From: Streptomyces sp. SA15
Lineage (GTDB): Bacteria > Actinomycetota > Actinomycetes > Streptomycetales > Streptomycetaceae
NCBI RefSeq assembly: GCF_002291145.1
Contig: NZ_NTGE01000042.1
Coordinates: forward strand, 62,001 to 126,000
Direction: 5' to 3'
DNA: 64,000 bases
Shown here: positions 17,688 through 26,746 of the stretch, piece after piece
How the letters are laid out: every line of letters starts with the position of its first letter
How positions within the stretch are numbered: the stretch's first letter is position 1
Translations under genes and position numbers: made by a program
The notes under the pieces: generated by a model
The model's database searches: none
What the model was told of the DNA's origin: nothing
Seen by the model: only the letters and a program-made list of their open reading frames with translations

Positions 17688-19445
17688 ATGACCGCCGCCC
17701 GACCCGGCCCGGCCTTCTCCCTCCACGACATCCCGTTCAGCACGCACGGTTCCTGGTTCGACATCTCCCCGGTCCTGGCGGAGAAGACGTACGCCGAAGA
17801 CCTCCACCTGGTCTCCCACCAGAACGGCATGCACGCCGTCCTGCGCTTCGTACCGCTCGACGCCACGACGGGCGTCCGTGCCGAGACCCGAGTCTCGGCG
17901 ACACCGAGTCTGCTCACCTGGAACCACGAGAGCGGGCGCATCGACCTCGCCTACGAGGCGCCGGACACCGTACGCCTGCGCGGGGCAGGGCCGGGCCTGC
18001 GCATCGGCGCGGCGGCACGGACCCTGACGCCGTTCACGGGCACGTACTTCTTCCGTGACCCGGCGGACGGAGGGTATGTGTTCACCTCGTACGAGACCGG
18101 GCGCCGCTACCGGGTCACCGCCCTGTCGGGCGTCGTGCGCGACACCGCCGGCAGCCAGGCCCTGGGCAGTGCCGACCGCGGCCTGACGATCACCGCGGAC
18201 GCCGACGGAACCTGGGAGGCCGCCATCGAGGAGTTCCACAGCGGACGCCGCCCCTACATCGCCGGGACGACGTTCGGCGAGGTCGTGGCCGCGGCGGAGC
18301 GGGCCTTCGCCGGCTTCGCCGACGCGGTGGCCCCCTGGCGGTCCTCCCGTACACCGGCCGCCGAACTCGCCGCGTATGTCCTGTGGTCGGCGACGGTCGA
18401 CCCGGCAGGTCTCGTCACCCGGCCGGCGGTGCTGATGTCCAAGCACTGGATGGACAAGGTATGGAGCTGGGACCACTGCTTCAACGCCCTCGCCCTGGCG
18501 CCGGGAGCGCCCGCGCTGGCCTGGGACCAGTTCTCGCTGCCGTTCGACCACCAGGACGAGAGCGGGGCCCTGCCCGACTCGGTGACCCACTCGGAGGTCC
18601 TGCACAACTTCGTCAAACCCCCCATCCACGGCTGGACCCTCTCCCACCTGCGCAGCCGCCTGCCCGAACCCCTCGACCGCACCGAACTCGCCGACACCTA
18701 CGACCGGTTGAGACGCTGGACGGACTTCTGGCTCACCGTGCGCCGCGCACCGGACGCCGCCCTGCCCCACTACCAGCACGGCAACGACAGCGGCTGGGAC
18801 AACGCCACGAGCTTCGACCCCGAACGCGCCGTCGTCACCGCCGACCTGGCCGCGTTCCTCGTCCTCCAACTGCGCGAACTCGCCGCCCTGGCAACGCAAC
18901 TCGGTCGCACCGACGACGCCCGGGGCTGGACGCGCACCGCGGAGGCGACCCAGGCGGCCATGCTCGACGAGCTGTGGACGGGGGAGCGGTTCGTCGCCCG
19001 AGGCGCCGACAGCGGGGAGACATGGGGCAGCTCCAGCCTGCTCGACCTGATGCCCATCGCGTTGGGCGAGCACCTGCCCGAGAACATCGCAAAGACCCTG
19101 GCCGCCCGGATCGAGGCCCACCTGACCCCGTACGGACTGGCCACCGAACTGCCCACCTCACCGCACTACCGCCCCGACGGCTACTGGCGCGGCCCGATCT
19201 GGGCGCCCGCCACCGTCCTCGTCGAGGACGGCCTGCGCCGCGCCGGCCACCACCGCCTCGCCGACGAGATCAGCACCCGCTTCCTGGCCCTGTGCGAAAC
19301 CCACGGCTTCGCCGAGAACTTCGACGCTCTCACCGGCACCGGCCTGCGCGACCGCGCCTACACCTGGACCGCCAGCGGGTACCTTCTCCTCGCCGAGGCG
19401 TACGAACTCCGGCACGCAGCACCTGCCGTACGGACCGGACAATGA
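17688..19445 (+). CDS. GH63-like (MGH1-type) glucosidase
   Basis: Glycoside hydrolase of 585 aa with an N-terminal beta-sandwich (~1-210) and an (alpha/alpha)6 barrel (~220-575), like Escherichia coli YgjK. Barrel motifs include KHWMDKVWSWDHCFNALAL, QHGNDSGWDNATSF (the segment holding the proposed catalytic acid) and YWRGPIWAPATVLVEDG. There is no signal peptide, so it should act in the cytoplasm on the oligosaccharide brought in by the preceding transporter, probably an alpha-glucoside. It is the last gene of the LacI-led operon, 55 bp after the permease. Confidence 0.8.
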   Translation: MTAARPGPAFSLHDIPFSTHGSWFDISPVLAEKTYAEDLHLVSHQNGMHAVLRFVPLDATTGVRAETRVSATPSLLTWNHESGRIDLAYEAPDTVRLRGAGPGLRIGAAARTLTPFTGTYFFRDPADGGYVFTSYETGRRYRVTALSGVVRDTAGSQALGSADRGLTITADADGTWEAAIEEFHSGRRPYIAGTTFGEVVAAAERAFAGFADAVAPWRSSRTPAAELAAYVLWSATVDPAGLVTRPAVLMSKHWMDKVWSWDHCFNALALAPGAPALAWDQFSLPFDHQDESGALPDSVTHSEVLHNFVKPPIHGWTLSHLRSRLPEPLDRTELADTYDRLRRWTDFWLTVRRAPDAALPHYQHGNDSGWDNATSFDPERAVVTADLAAFLVLQLRELAALATQLGRTDDARGWTRTAEATQAAMLDELWTGERFVARGADSGETWGSSSLLDLMPIALGEHLPENIAKTLAARIEAHLTPYGLATELPTSPHYRPDGYWRGPIWAPATVLVEDGLRRAGHHRLADEISTRFLALCETHGFAENFDALTGTGLRDRAYTWTASGYLLLAEAYELRHAAPAVRTGQ

Positions 19446-19594
19446 GAGACGACGTGGACGCGGTGGCCTCGCCCACTCAGTCGTGAGTCTGCCCACCAAT
19501 CGGGTGCCGGAGCCGCTGGACGCCGTGGCCCCTGCACGTCGTGGCGGGCCGGGTGCCCAACCCACAGGAGCTGTTACGGATGCGTTCCAAACTC

Positions 19595-19637
19595 TTGACG
19601 CGCAGCGTCTGACTGCGTAGACATGACAGCGCAGTCA
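19595..19637 (+). promoter_or_regulatory. Promoter and candidate autoregulatory operator of second LacI gene
   Basis: TTGACG (19595-19600), 17 bp, TAGACA (19618-19623) resembles a vegetative promoter. An inverted repeat TGACTGCG (19610-19617) / CGCAGTCA (19630-19637) brackets the -10 box, which suits repression by the LacI protein encoded 49 bp downstream. Confidence 0.55.
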
Positions 19638-19685
19638 TAAGGCTGAGATCATCGGAGATCCAGCAAGCGGCCAGCAGGAGATGCC

Positions 19686-20768
19686 ATGACGCGACCGGTA
19701 GGACGGGGCGGGAGTTCCGCCGCGCCGCGCAGTGTGGATGTGGCCCGGCTGGCGGGGGTGTCGCAGAAGACGGTGTCGCGGGTCTTCAACGACGAGCAGT
19801 ACGTCTCCGCCGAAGTGCGCCGACGCGTGCTCGAAGCCGCTGAAGAGCTGGGCTACCGGCTGAACAACGCAGCCCGGGCGCTGGCCTCCGGACGGACGCG
19901 TTCCATCGGCGTGGTGACACTGGGGACGGCCTTGTACGGGCCCGCCTCGCTGCTCATGGGCATCGAACGGGCCGCCCGGGACACGGGATACGCGCTCCGT
20001 GTCGTCAACACGCTGGAAGGCGACCCGGGCGGTATAGCCGGTGCCGTGGAGTCACTGCTCGAACAGGGCGTGGACGGCATCGTCATCTCCGAGCCGATCG
20101 ACGAGGGCATCGACGAGCCAGAGGTCTCCATCCATGTCGACGTACCGGTCCTCGTCCTCGGTGCGCCACCGGCCTTCGCCGGGCCCCGGGTGGTGACCGC
20201 AGGCGTCGGCGCCGACCTGCTCGCACGGGCCGCCACCGAGCATCTGCTCGAGCTGGGACACGTGACGGTTCATCATCTGGCCGGTCCGCGGCGGTGGTTC
20301 GCCGCCAGGGATCGGCTGGAAGGATGGCGAGCGGCGCTGGCGGCACACGGCAGAACCGAACCGCCTGTCGTCGAGGGCGACTGGTCGGCCTCGTCGGGGT
20401 ACGCGGCAGGCCGCGAACTGGCTGCTGACCGCGACGTGACCGCGGTGTTCGCCGCGAACGACGACATGGCCATCGGTCTGGTCCGTGCGCTGACCGAAGC
20501 CGGCCGGCGCGTGCCGGACGACGTGAGCGTCGTCGGTTTCGACGACATCCCGGTCGCCGCCTACGTCAACCCTCCCTTGACCACGGTGCGTCAGCCCTTC
20601 GACGCCGTGGCGCAGACGGGACTCAAGCTCCTCGTGCATGCCATCGAGAACCCGCAGGCAGAACCCTTACTGGCGAGCGACCCACCGGTCGAACTCGTCG
20701 TCCGCACCTCGACCGCGCCCCCGCCGACCCTCCGCCCCGGCCGACCCCGGGACGTGGGCGACGCGTGA
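19686..20768 (+). CDS. LacI-family transcriptional regulator with a TTA codon
   Basis: Repressor of 360 aa. The helix-turn-helix is DVARLAGVSQKTVSRVFND, followed by the hinge YRLNNAARALASGRTRSIGV and a sugar-binding domain ending near residue 345. An AGGAG site precedes ATG 19686. Codon 328 is TTA (20667-20669), rare in Streptomyces and read only by the developmentally controlled bldA tRNA. Production of this regulator may therefore be tied to differentiation. It precedes a CUT1 transporter and two glycosidases and is presumably their regulator. No operator matching its own inverted repeat was found before 21268. Confidence 0.92.
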   Translation: MTRPVGRGGSSAAPRSVDVARLAGVSQKTVSRVFNDEQYVSAEVRRRVLEAAEELGYRLNNAARALASGRTRSIGVVTLGTALYGPASLLMGIERAARDTGYALRVVNTLEGDPGGIAGAVESLLEQGVDGIVISEPIDEGIDEPEVSIHVDVPVLVLGAPPAFAGPRVVTAGVGADLLARAATEHLLELGHVTVHHLAGPRRWFAARDRLEGWRAALAAHGRTEPPVVEGDWSASSGYAAGRELAADRDVTAVFAANDDMAIGLVRALTEAGRRVPDDVSVVGFDDIPVAAYVNPPLTTVRQPFDAVAQTGLKLLVHAIENPQAEPLLASDPPVELVVRTSTAPPPTLRPGRPRDVGDA

Positions 20769-21267
20769 CCTCCCGCCCCTGTGGCAGCCCACACGAACCT
20801 CCTGACTCAGACCTTGGCCCACCAACCCGCCGCTGATCAGCGCAGACCGGCCCGAGACACACCGCTCGTGGCCGGGCCGTGACCCCGGGGCAGATCGCCG
20901 CACCAGCCACTGCTCGGTTCGTTCCGTTCTGTTCCCACCGACCGTGCCCCCGGCCCCCCGTTCGCCCCGGACGACCCCGGGACCCCCGGGACGCTGGTGG
21001 CGCTCTATCAGCGGCCCCTTAGCCGGGGTTGCCGCACCGCTCTCTGCTCCGTCCCGCACCCGTACGGCAGCCGCCCCGCATCGGGCCGGCTCGTGTGGCG
21101 TGCGCCGGTCGCAGTCCGCGAGGACGTGCACCCGAACGTGCCGACCTCGATGCCCCAGGTGCCTCAGCCCCACTGCCTCAGTAGTCGCAGCAAGGCTTCT
21201 CCTCATCCCTGACCGGTGCGCCATCGCCAGGCGCGCCGTCGTCTTCGCCCATCGGCGGGAGCTCACC
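20769..21267. other. Intergenic region, promoter not identified
   Basis: About 500 bp without a credible gene. The open frame of the following binding protein extends back to 20944, but that extension is Arg/Pro-rich with no signal-peptide character. It probably holds the promoter of the transporter operon. No LacI-like palindrome matching the sites elsewhere in the window is visible. Confidence 0.4.
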
Positions 21268-22659
21268 ATGCCCAGATCCTTCACCAGCCACGCCCACATA
21301 GGCCGTCGGACCCTTCTCACCACCGCGGGAGCCGTGTCACTGAGCACCGCGCTGTCCGCATGCGGCGGCAGTGGCGGCACCGGCGATTCGTCCGCTTCCG
21401 CCAAGCCGGTCAGTCAGGCCGACATCGACAAGGCGATGAAGACGCCGACCGAGCTGACGTTCTGGACGTGGGTCCCGGACATCCAGCAGGAGGTCGCGCT
21501 CTTCCAGAAGAAGTACCCGGCCATCAAGGTCAAGGTCGTCAACGCCGGCCAGGGCGTCGCGCACTACACCAAGCTGCGCACGGCGCTGAAAGCCAGCAAG
21601 GGCGCGCCGGACGTGGTGCAGATCGAGTACCAGGCCATCCCGACGTTCACGATCACGGACAGCCTGCTGGACCTGCGGCCGTACGGCGCCGCCGAGTTGA
21701 AGGACACGTTCGTCGACTGGACGTGGGGGCAGGTCAGCGGCCCGAACGGCGAGGTCTGGGCGATCCCTCAGGACACCGGCCCGATGGGCATGCTGTACCG
21801 GCAGGACATCTTCGACGAGTACGGGATCGAACCGCCGAAGACCTGGGACGAGTTCGCCGCCGCGGCCCGTAAGCTGCACAAGGCCAACCCGAGGATCTAC
21901 CTGACCAACCTCGCGGGGAACGAGGCCGCCGCCTGGCACGGCCTGCTGTGGCAGGCGGGTGCCGAGCCGTACGCGGCCTCCGGCAAGGGCAACGTCTCCG
22001 TCAACGTCAACGACGAGACGTCCAGGAAGCTGGCGGCGTACTGGGGCGGGCTCGCACAGGACGGAGTCATCAGCGCCGACCCGGACTTCACCGACGCCTG
22101 GTACGCCGGCCTCAACCAGGGCAAGTACGCCACCTGGCTCACCGCGGCGTGGGGGCCGGTCTTCCTCTCCGGTTCGGCCAAGTCGACCGCGGGTAAGTGG
22201 CGGGCGGCCCCGCTGCCGCAGTGGGACGCCGCCAAGCCGAGCTCGGGCAACTGGGGCGGTTCGACGAGCGCGGTCGTCAAAGCGACCGAGAACCCGATCG
22301 CGGCGGCGCAGTTCGCGCAGTTCCTCAACAGCGACCCCGCCAGCGCGAAGCTGTTCGCCACCAAGCAGTCCTTCTTCCCGGCGACGAAGTCGCTGCTCGC
22401 GGACCCCGGCTTCGTCGGTGACGCGCCCGCCTTCTACGGCGGTCAGAAGGTCAACCAGGTGTTCGCGGACGTCAGCGAGACGGTCAGTCCCGACTTCCAG
22501 TGGCCGCCGTTCCTCGACCAGGTGGTGACGGACTGGACCGAGACCGTCGGCAAGTCCCTCGCCAAGAAGACCGACACCGTCGGTGCGCTCGACCAGTGGC
22601 AGAAGCGGATCACGACATACGCCAAGAGCCAGGGCTTCACCGTCAAGGGTGCCCAATGA
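21268..22659 (+). CDS. Sugar ABC transporter substrate-binding protein (CUT1)
   Basis: Solute-binding lipoprotein of 463 aa. The signal sequence contains twin arginines (GRRTLLTTAGAVSLSTALSA) followed by Cys near residue 31, so it is a possible Tat lipoprotein. ATG 21268 is chosen because GGGAG precedes it and the signal peptide then has normal length. Mature motifs: LTFWTWVPDIQQEVALFQKK, then APDVVQIEYQAIPTF. It overlaps the permease gene by ATGA. The genes that follow suggest a galacto- or arabino-oligosaccharide substrate (inference). Confidence 0.92.
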   Translation: MPRSFTSHAHIGRRTLLTTAGAVSLSTALSACGGSGGTGDSSASAKPVSQADIDKAMKTPTELTFWTWVPDIQQEVALFQKKYPAIKVKVVNAGQGVAHYTKLRTALKASKGAPDVVQIEYQAIPTFTITDSLLDLRPYGAAELKDTFVDWTWGQVSGPNGEVWAIPQDTGPMGMLYRQDIFDEYGIEPPKTWDEFAAAARKLHKANPRIYLTNLAGNEAAAWHGLLWQAGAEPYAASGKGNVSVNVNDETSRKLAAYWGGLAQDGVISADPDFTDAWYAGLNQGKYATWLTAAWGPVFLSGSAKSTAGKWRAAPLPQWDAAKPSSGNWGGSTSAVVKATENPIAAAQFAQFLNSDPASAKLFATKQSFFPATKSLLADPGFVGDAPAFYGGQKVNQVFADVSETVSPDFQWPPFLDQVVTDWTETVGKSLAKKTDTVGALDQWQKRITTYAKSQGFTVKGAQ

Positions 22660-23555
22660 CGAATCAGCTGCTCCGTGGCGGGCGCCGCCGTCCGGGCGGT
22701 GCGGCAGGACCGCTCTTCGTCGCACCGTTCATGGTGCTCTTCCTCCTGCTCTTCCTCGCCCCGCTCGGCTATGCCGCCTACATCAGCCTGTTCCAGGAGA
22801 GGCTCATCGGCGGGACGGCGTTCGTGGGCCTCGACAACTATGTGACGGCCCTCAAGGACCCGCTGCTGCGGGAAGGCGTGCTGCGGGTCGCGATGTTCTT
22901 CGTGGTCCAGGTCCCTGTGATGCTGGTCCTGGCGCTGCTCTTCGCGCTCGCCCTCGACAGCGGCCTGCTGCGCCTCGCGCGCGTGATCCGGCTGGGCATC
23001 TTCGTCCCGTACGCCGTCCCGAGCGTGGTCGCCACGCTCATGTGGGGCTACCTCTACGGGCCGGACTTCGGCCCCTTCGCCCAACTGAGCGAGAAGCTGG
23101 ACCTGCCGGCTCCGCACTTCCTCAGCGACGGCTGGATGCTCGGCAGCCTGGCGAACATCGTGACCTGGGAGTTCGTCGGCTACAACATGATCATCCTGTA
23201 CGCCGCACTGCGGACCGTCCCCGACGAGCTGTACGAGGCGGCCGCGCTGGACGGGGCGGGTTCGTGGCGGATCGCCTGGTCGATCAAGATTCCCGCACTG
23301 CGGCCGGCGCTGATGCTCACGCTGCTGTTCTCCGTGATCGGCAGCTTCCAGCTGTTCAACGAGCCGAAACTGCTGCAGAGCATCGCCCCGGACGTCATCG
23401 ACAGTTCGTACACCGCCAACCTCTACGCCTACACGCTCGCCTTCACCGGCCAGCAGGTCAATTACGCGGCGGCGGTCTCCTTCCTCCTGGGACTGGTCAT
23501 CGTGATCGTCTCCTACGCCGTCCTGCTCACCGCGAACCGCAGGAGGACCGCGTGA
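22656..23555 (+). CDS. Sugar ABC transporter permease (MalF-like)
   Basis: Membrane permease of 299 aa with six helices. The first is FVAPFMVLFLLLFLAPLGYA; the EAA loop is ELYEAAALDGAGSWRIAWSI. ATG 22656 overlaps the binding-protein stop by 4 bp and its own stop overlaps the next start, so three genes are translationally chained. Confidence 0.93.
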   Translation: MTNQLLRGGRRRPGGAAGPLFVAPFMVLFLLLFLAPLGYAAYISLFQERLIGGTAFVGLDNYVTALKDPLLREGVLRVAMFFVVQVPVMLVLALLFALALDSGLLRLARVIRLGIFVPYAVPSVVATLMWGYLYGPDFGPFAQLSEKLDLPAPHFLSDGWMLGSLANIVTWEFVGYNMIILYAALRTVPDELYEAAALDGAGSWRIAWSIKIPALRPALMLTLLFSVIGSFQLFNEPKLLQSIAPDVIDSSYTANLYAYTLAFTGQQVNYAAAVSFLLGLVIVIVSYAVLLTANRRRTA

Positions 23556-24499
23556 CCACCTCCGTGGCTCCCACCTCCACGCCCCCGAGCGCCCCGACGA
23601 CCGGACGGCCACGCACGGCACGCAACAACCGGCGCCGCCCGTCGTCGTCGCGTCGCCGCAGCACCCCGCTGACGATCGTCATGCTGGCCGTCCTGGCCTA
23701 CTTCCTCCTGCCGCTGCTGTGGCTGCTCGTCGCCACCACCAAGAGCACCCAGGATCTGATCAACACGTTCGGGCTGTGGTTCTCCCGCGCTCCGCAACTA
23801 CTGACGAACATCCGCCAGACCCTCACCCACGACGACGGAATCTTCCTGCACTGGCTGCTCAACACCGTCCTGTACTCGGTCGGCAGCGCGCTCGGGGCCG
23901 CGCTGCTGGCGGCCGCGGCGGGGTACGGGTTCGCTAGGTTCCGGTTCCGCGGCGACAACGCCGCCTTCAACCTCGTACTCGGCGCCATCATGGTCCCCAC
24001 CACCGCCCTGGCCATCCCCACCTATCTGCTCTTCGCGAAGGTGGAGCTGGTCAACACCCCCTGGGCCATCGTCCTGCCCTCGCTCGTCAGCCCCTTCGGC
24101 CTGTACCTCATGCGCGTCTACGCACAGGACGCCGTCCCCGACAGCCTGCTGGAGGCCGCCCGCATGGACGGCGCGGGGGAGGCACGGATCTTCTTCCGGA
24201 TCGCGCTGCGGCTGCTGGCACCGGGCCTGGTCACCGTCGTGCTCTTCACCCTCGTGGCGACCTGGAACAACTACTTCCTGCCGCTGATCATGCTCAACGA
24301 CCCGAGCCTGTACCCCATCACGGTCGGGCTCTCCTCCTGGGCCGCCCAGGCCCAGAACGGCGGAGCCAGCGCCAGCAGCGACATGCTCGCGCTCGTCGTG
24401 ACCGGATCCCTGCTCTCGATCATCCCGCTCGTCATCGCCTTCCTCCTGCTCCAGCGGTACTGGCAGAGCGGCCTGGCCACCGGCGGCGTCAAGCAGTAA
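23552..24499 (+). CDS. Sugar ABC transporter permease (MalG-like)
   Basis: Second permease, 315 aa, with a ~40-residue basic, Thr/Pro-rich cytoplasmic tail and six helices. The EAA loop is LLEAARMDGAGEARIFFRIA. GTG 23552 has a perfect AGGAGG at 23541-23546, inside the end of the upstream permease gene. Like the first importer it has no ATPase gene and probably relies on MsiK. Confidence 0.93.
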   Translation: MTTSVAPTSTPPSAPTTGRPRTARNNRRRPSSSRRRSTPLTIVMLAVLAYFLLPLLWLLVATTKSTQDLINTFGLWFSRAPQLLTNIRQTLTHDDGIFLHWLLNTVLYSVGSALGAALLAAAAGYGFARFRFRGDNAAFNLVLGAIMVPTTALAIPTYLLFAKVELVNTPWAIVLPSLVSPFGLYLMRVYAQDAVPDSLLEAARMDGAGEARIFFRIALRLLAPGLVTVVLFTLVATWNNYFLPLIMLNDPSLYPITVGLSSWAAQAQNGGASASSDMLALVVTGSLLSIIPLVIAFLLLQRYWQSGLATGGVKQ

Positions 24500-24543
24500 C
24501 ACCCCCACTTGATCTCCTCTTGCTCTTCTCCGGAGGTTCCTTC

Positions 24544-26718
24544 ATGGCGGTTCTGCCCGCCCGCGTCCTCTTCGGCGCCGCGTACTACCACGAGTACACG
24601 CCCGCCTACGATCCCGAGTCGGAGCCCGACGAACGGCTGAAGACCGACCTCGATCTGATGGCCCAGGCCAACTTCACCGTGATCCGGGTCGGCGAGTCGG
24701 TCTGGTCGACCTGGGAGCCCGAGAACGGACGGTTCGACCTCGACTGGCTCCAGCCGGTGCTCGACGGCGCCCACGAACGCGGCATCTCCGTCATCCTCGG
24801 CACGCCCACGTACGCCGTACCCCCGTGGCTTGCCCGCCAGTACCCGGAGATCACGGCAGAGCACGCCACCGGACAGCGCCTCGGCTGGGGCGCCCGCCAG
24901 GAGGCCGACTTCACCCACCCCGCGTTCCGGTTCCACGCCGAGCGGGTGATCCGCAAGATGGCCGCCCGGTACGCCGACCACCCGGCGGTCATCGGATGGC
25001 AGGTGGACAACGAGCCGGGCCTGCACCTCTTCCACAACCACGGTGTCTTCCAGCGCTTCGTCGACCACCTGCGCGAGAAGTACGGCGACGTCGAGACCCT
25101 CAACCGCGAATGGGGCCTGGTGTATTGGTCCCATCGCCTCTCCACCTGGGCCGACCTGTGGACGCCGGACGGCAACGAGCAGCCCCAGTACGACGTCGCC
25201 TGGCGGGAGTTCCAGGCCCGGCAGGTCACGGAGTTCATCGGCTGGCAGGCCGACATCGTCCGCGAGTACGCCCGGCCCGAGCACTTCGTCACCACCTGCA
25301 TCTCCTACACCCGCCGCGGGGTGGAGGACGACGAGATGACCGACCGCCTCGACATCGCCTCGGGCAACCCGTACTACGACATGCAGGACGGCCTCGCGCT
25401 GCCCGACCCGACGCCCGAGGACCACGAGCAGATCTGGAAGACCACCGGCGTCTGGGCGATGTACCAGACCGCGGACTGGATGTTCTCCTCGCGTCAGGAG
25501 CCGTTCCTGGTCACCGAGACCAACGCGAACTCCATCGGTTTCCCGTGGGACAACCGCCCCGGATACGACGGCCAGTGGCGGCAGACCGCCTGGGCGCATG
25601 TCGCGCGCGGGGCGCGGATGATCGAGTACTGGCAGTGGCAGACGCTGCGGTTCGGCGCGGAGACCTACTGGGGCGGGGTCCTGCCGCACAGCGGCCGGCC
25701 GGGCCGTACGTTTGCCGAAATCGCCCGCCTGGGTGAGGAGTTCGAGGCCGCCGGACCGCTCGTCGCAGGCCTCGAACCGGACGCCGACATCGCGATGGTC
25801 TACTCGATGCCGAGCAAGTGGCTGATGCAGAAGTACCCCCCGCTCCCGACCCCCGACGGCGACCCTGACGCCGCCGCCTACCACCGGTTCTTCGACCCCT
25901 TCTACCGCGGTGCCTTCGACGCCGGCCGCCAGGTGCGGATCATCCACGCCCGGCAGCTGCACGACCCGCGTGGCATGGGGGTCCCCCCGGCCGAAGGCTG
26001 GGGGAGGGAGGGCATGACCCCCGAGGAGACCGTACGACGCCACCCCGTCCTCGTCGCCCCCGCCCTGTACGTCGTCGACGACACGACGGTCGACTGGCTG
26101 GAGGCCTACGCCCGAGCGGGCGGCCACCTCGTCCTCGGTCCGCGCACCGCGTACGCCGACCACGAGGCCCGGGCACGCCACGAGCCGGCACCGGGACGGC
26201 TGGTCGAGGCCGCGGGCGTCCACTACGACGAGTTCAGCAATCTCCTCCACGACGTCCCGCTCCGTGCCGTACCCGGCGGCCCGCTCCAGCTGCCGGCGAA
26301 CGCGACCGCGACCCGCTGGATCGACGGCCTCACGGTCACCGACGCCGAGGTGCTCGTCACGTACGACCACCCGCACTTCGGCCGCTGGCCCGCGGTCACC
26401 ACCCGCCGCCACGGCGCCGGCCGCGTCACCTGCGTCGGCACCGTCCCCGGCCGCGACCTCGCCCAGTCGCTGGCCGCCTGGATGGCACCGGAGCCCCGCA
26501 GGTCGTGGCGGGACCTCCCGGCGTCCGTCACCGCGACGACCGGCACGTCTCCCGACGGTCGCCGCGTCCACATCGTCCACAACTGGAGCTGGGAGCCCGC
26601 GAGCGTCCCCGCCCCGATGGACCTCTCCGACGCCCTCAACGGCACATCCGTCCCCGCGGGCACTGGGCTGGACCTCGGCGCCTGGGACGTACGCGTGCTC
26701 GTTCAGTCGAACACCTGA
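24544..26718 (+). CDS. GH42 beta-galactosidase
   Basis: Retaining beta-galactosidase of 724 aa without a signal peptide, so cytoplasmic. Family-42 landmarks: FGAAYYHEYTP at the start; the acid/base segment GWQVDNEPGLHLFHNHG (the Glu of NEP, near residue 157); the nucleophile segment FLVTETNANSIGFPW (Glu near residue 324); and the trimerisation and C-terminal domains to ~720. ATG 24544 follows CGGAGG; the upstream TTG 24520 is less likely. In Streptomyces such enzymes release galactose from short galacto-oligosaccharides imported by ABC systems, matching the transporter just upstream. Confidence 0.92.
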   Translation: MAVLPARVLFGAAYYHEYTPAYDPESEPDERLKTDLDLMAQANFTVIRVGESVWSTWEPENGRFDLDWLQPVLDGAHERGISVILGTPTYAVPPWLARQYPEITAEHATGQRLGWGARQEADFTHPAFRFHAERVIRKMAARYADHPAVIGWQVDNEPGLHLFHNHGVFQRFVDHLREKYGDVETLNREWGLVYWSHRLSTWADLWTPDGNEQPQYDVAWREFQARQVTEFIGWQADIVREYARPEHFVTTCISYTRRGVEDDEMTDRLDIASGNPYYDMQDGLALPDPTPEDHEQIWKTTGVWAMYQTADWMFSSRQEPFLVTETNANSIGFPWDNRPGYDGQWRQTAWAHVARGARMIEYWQWQTLRFGAETYWGGVLPHSGRPGRTFAEIARLGEEFEAAGPLVAGLEPDADIAMVYSMPSKWLMQKYPPLPTPDGDPDAAAYHRFFDPFYRGAFDAGRQVRIIHARQLHDPRGMGVPPAEGWGREGMTPEETVRRHPVLVAPALYVVDDTTVDWLEAYARAGGHLVLGPRTAYADHEARARHEPAPGRLVEAAGVHYDEFSNLLHDVPLRAVPGGPLQLPANATATRWIDGLTVTDAEVLVTYDHPHFGRWPAVTTRRHGAGRVTCVGTVPGRDLAQSLAAWMAPEPRRSWRDLPASVTATTGTSPDGRRVHIVHNWSWEPASVPAPMDLSDALNGTSVPAGTGLDLGAWDVRVLVQSNT

Positions 26719-26746
26719 GCATCCGAGCTTCATCAAAGGAGGAACC

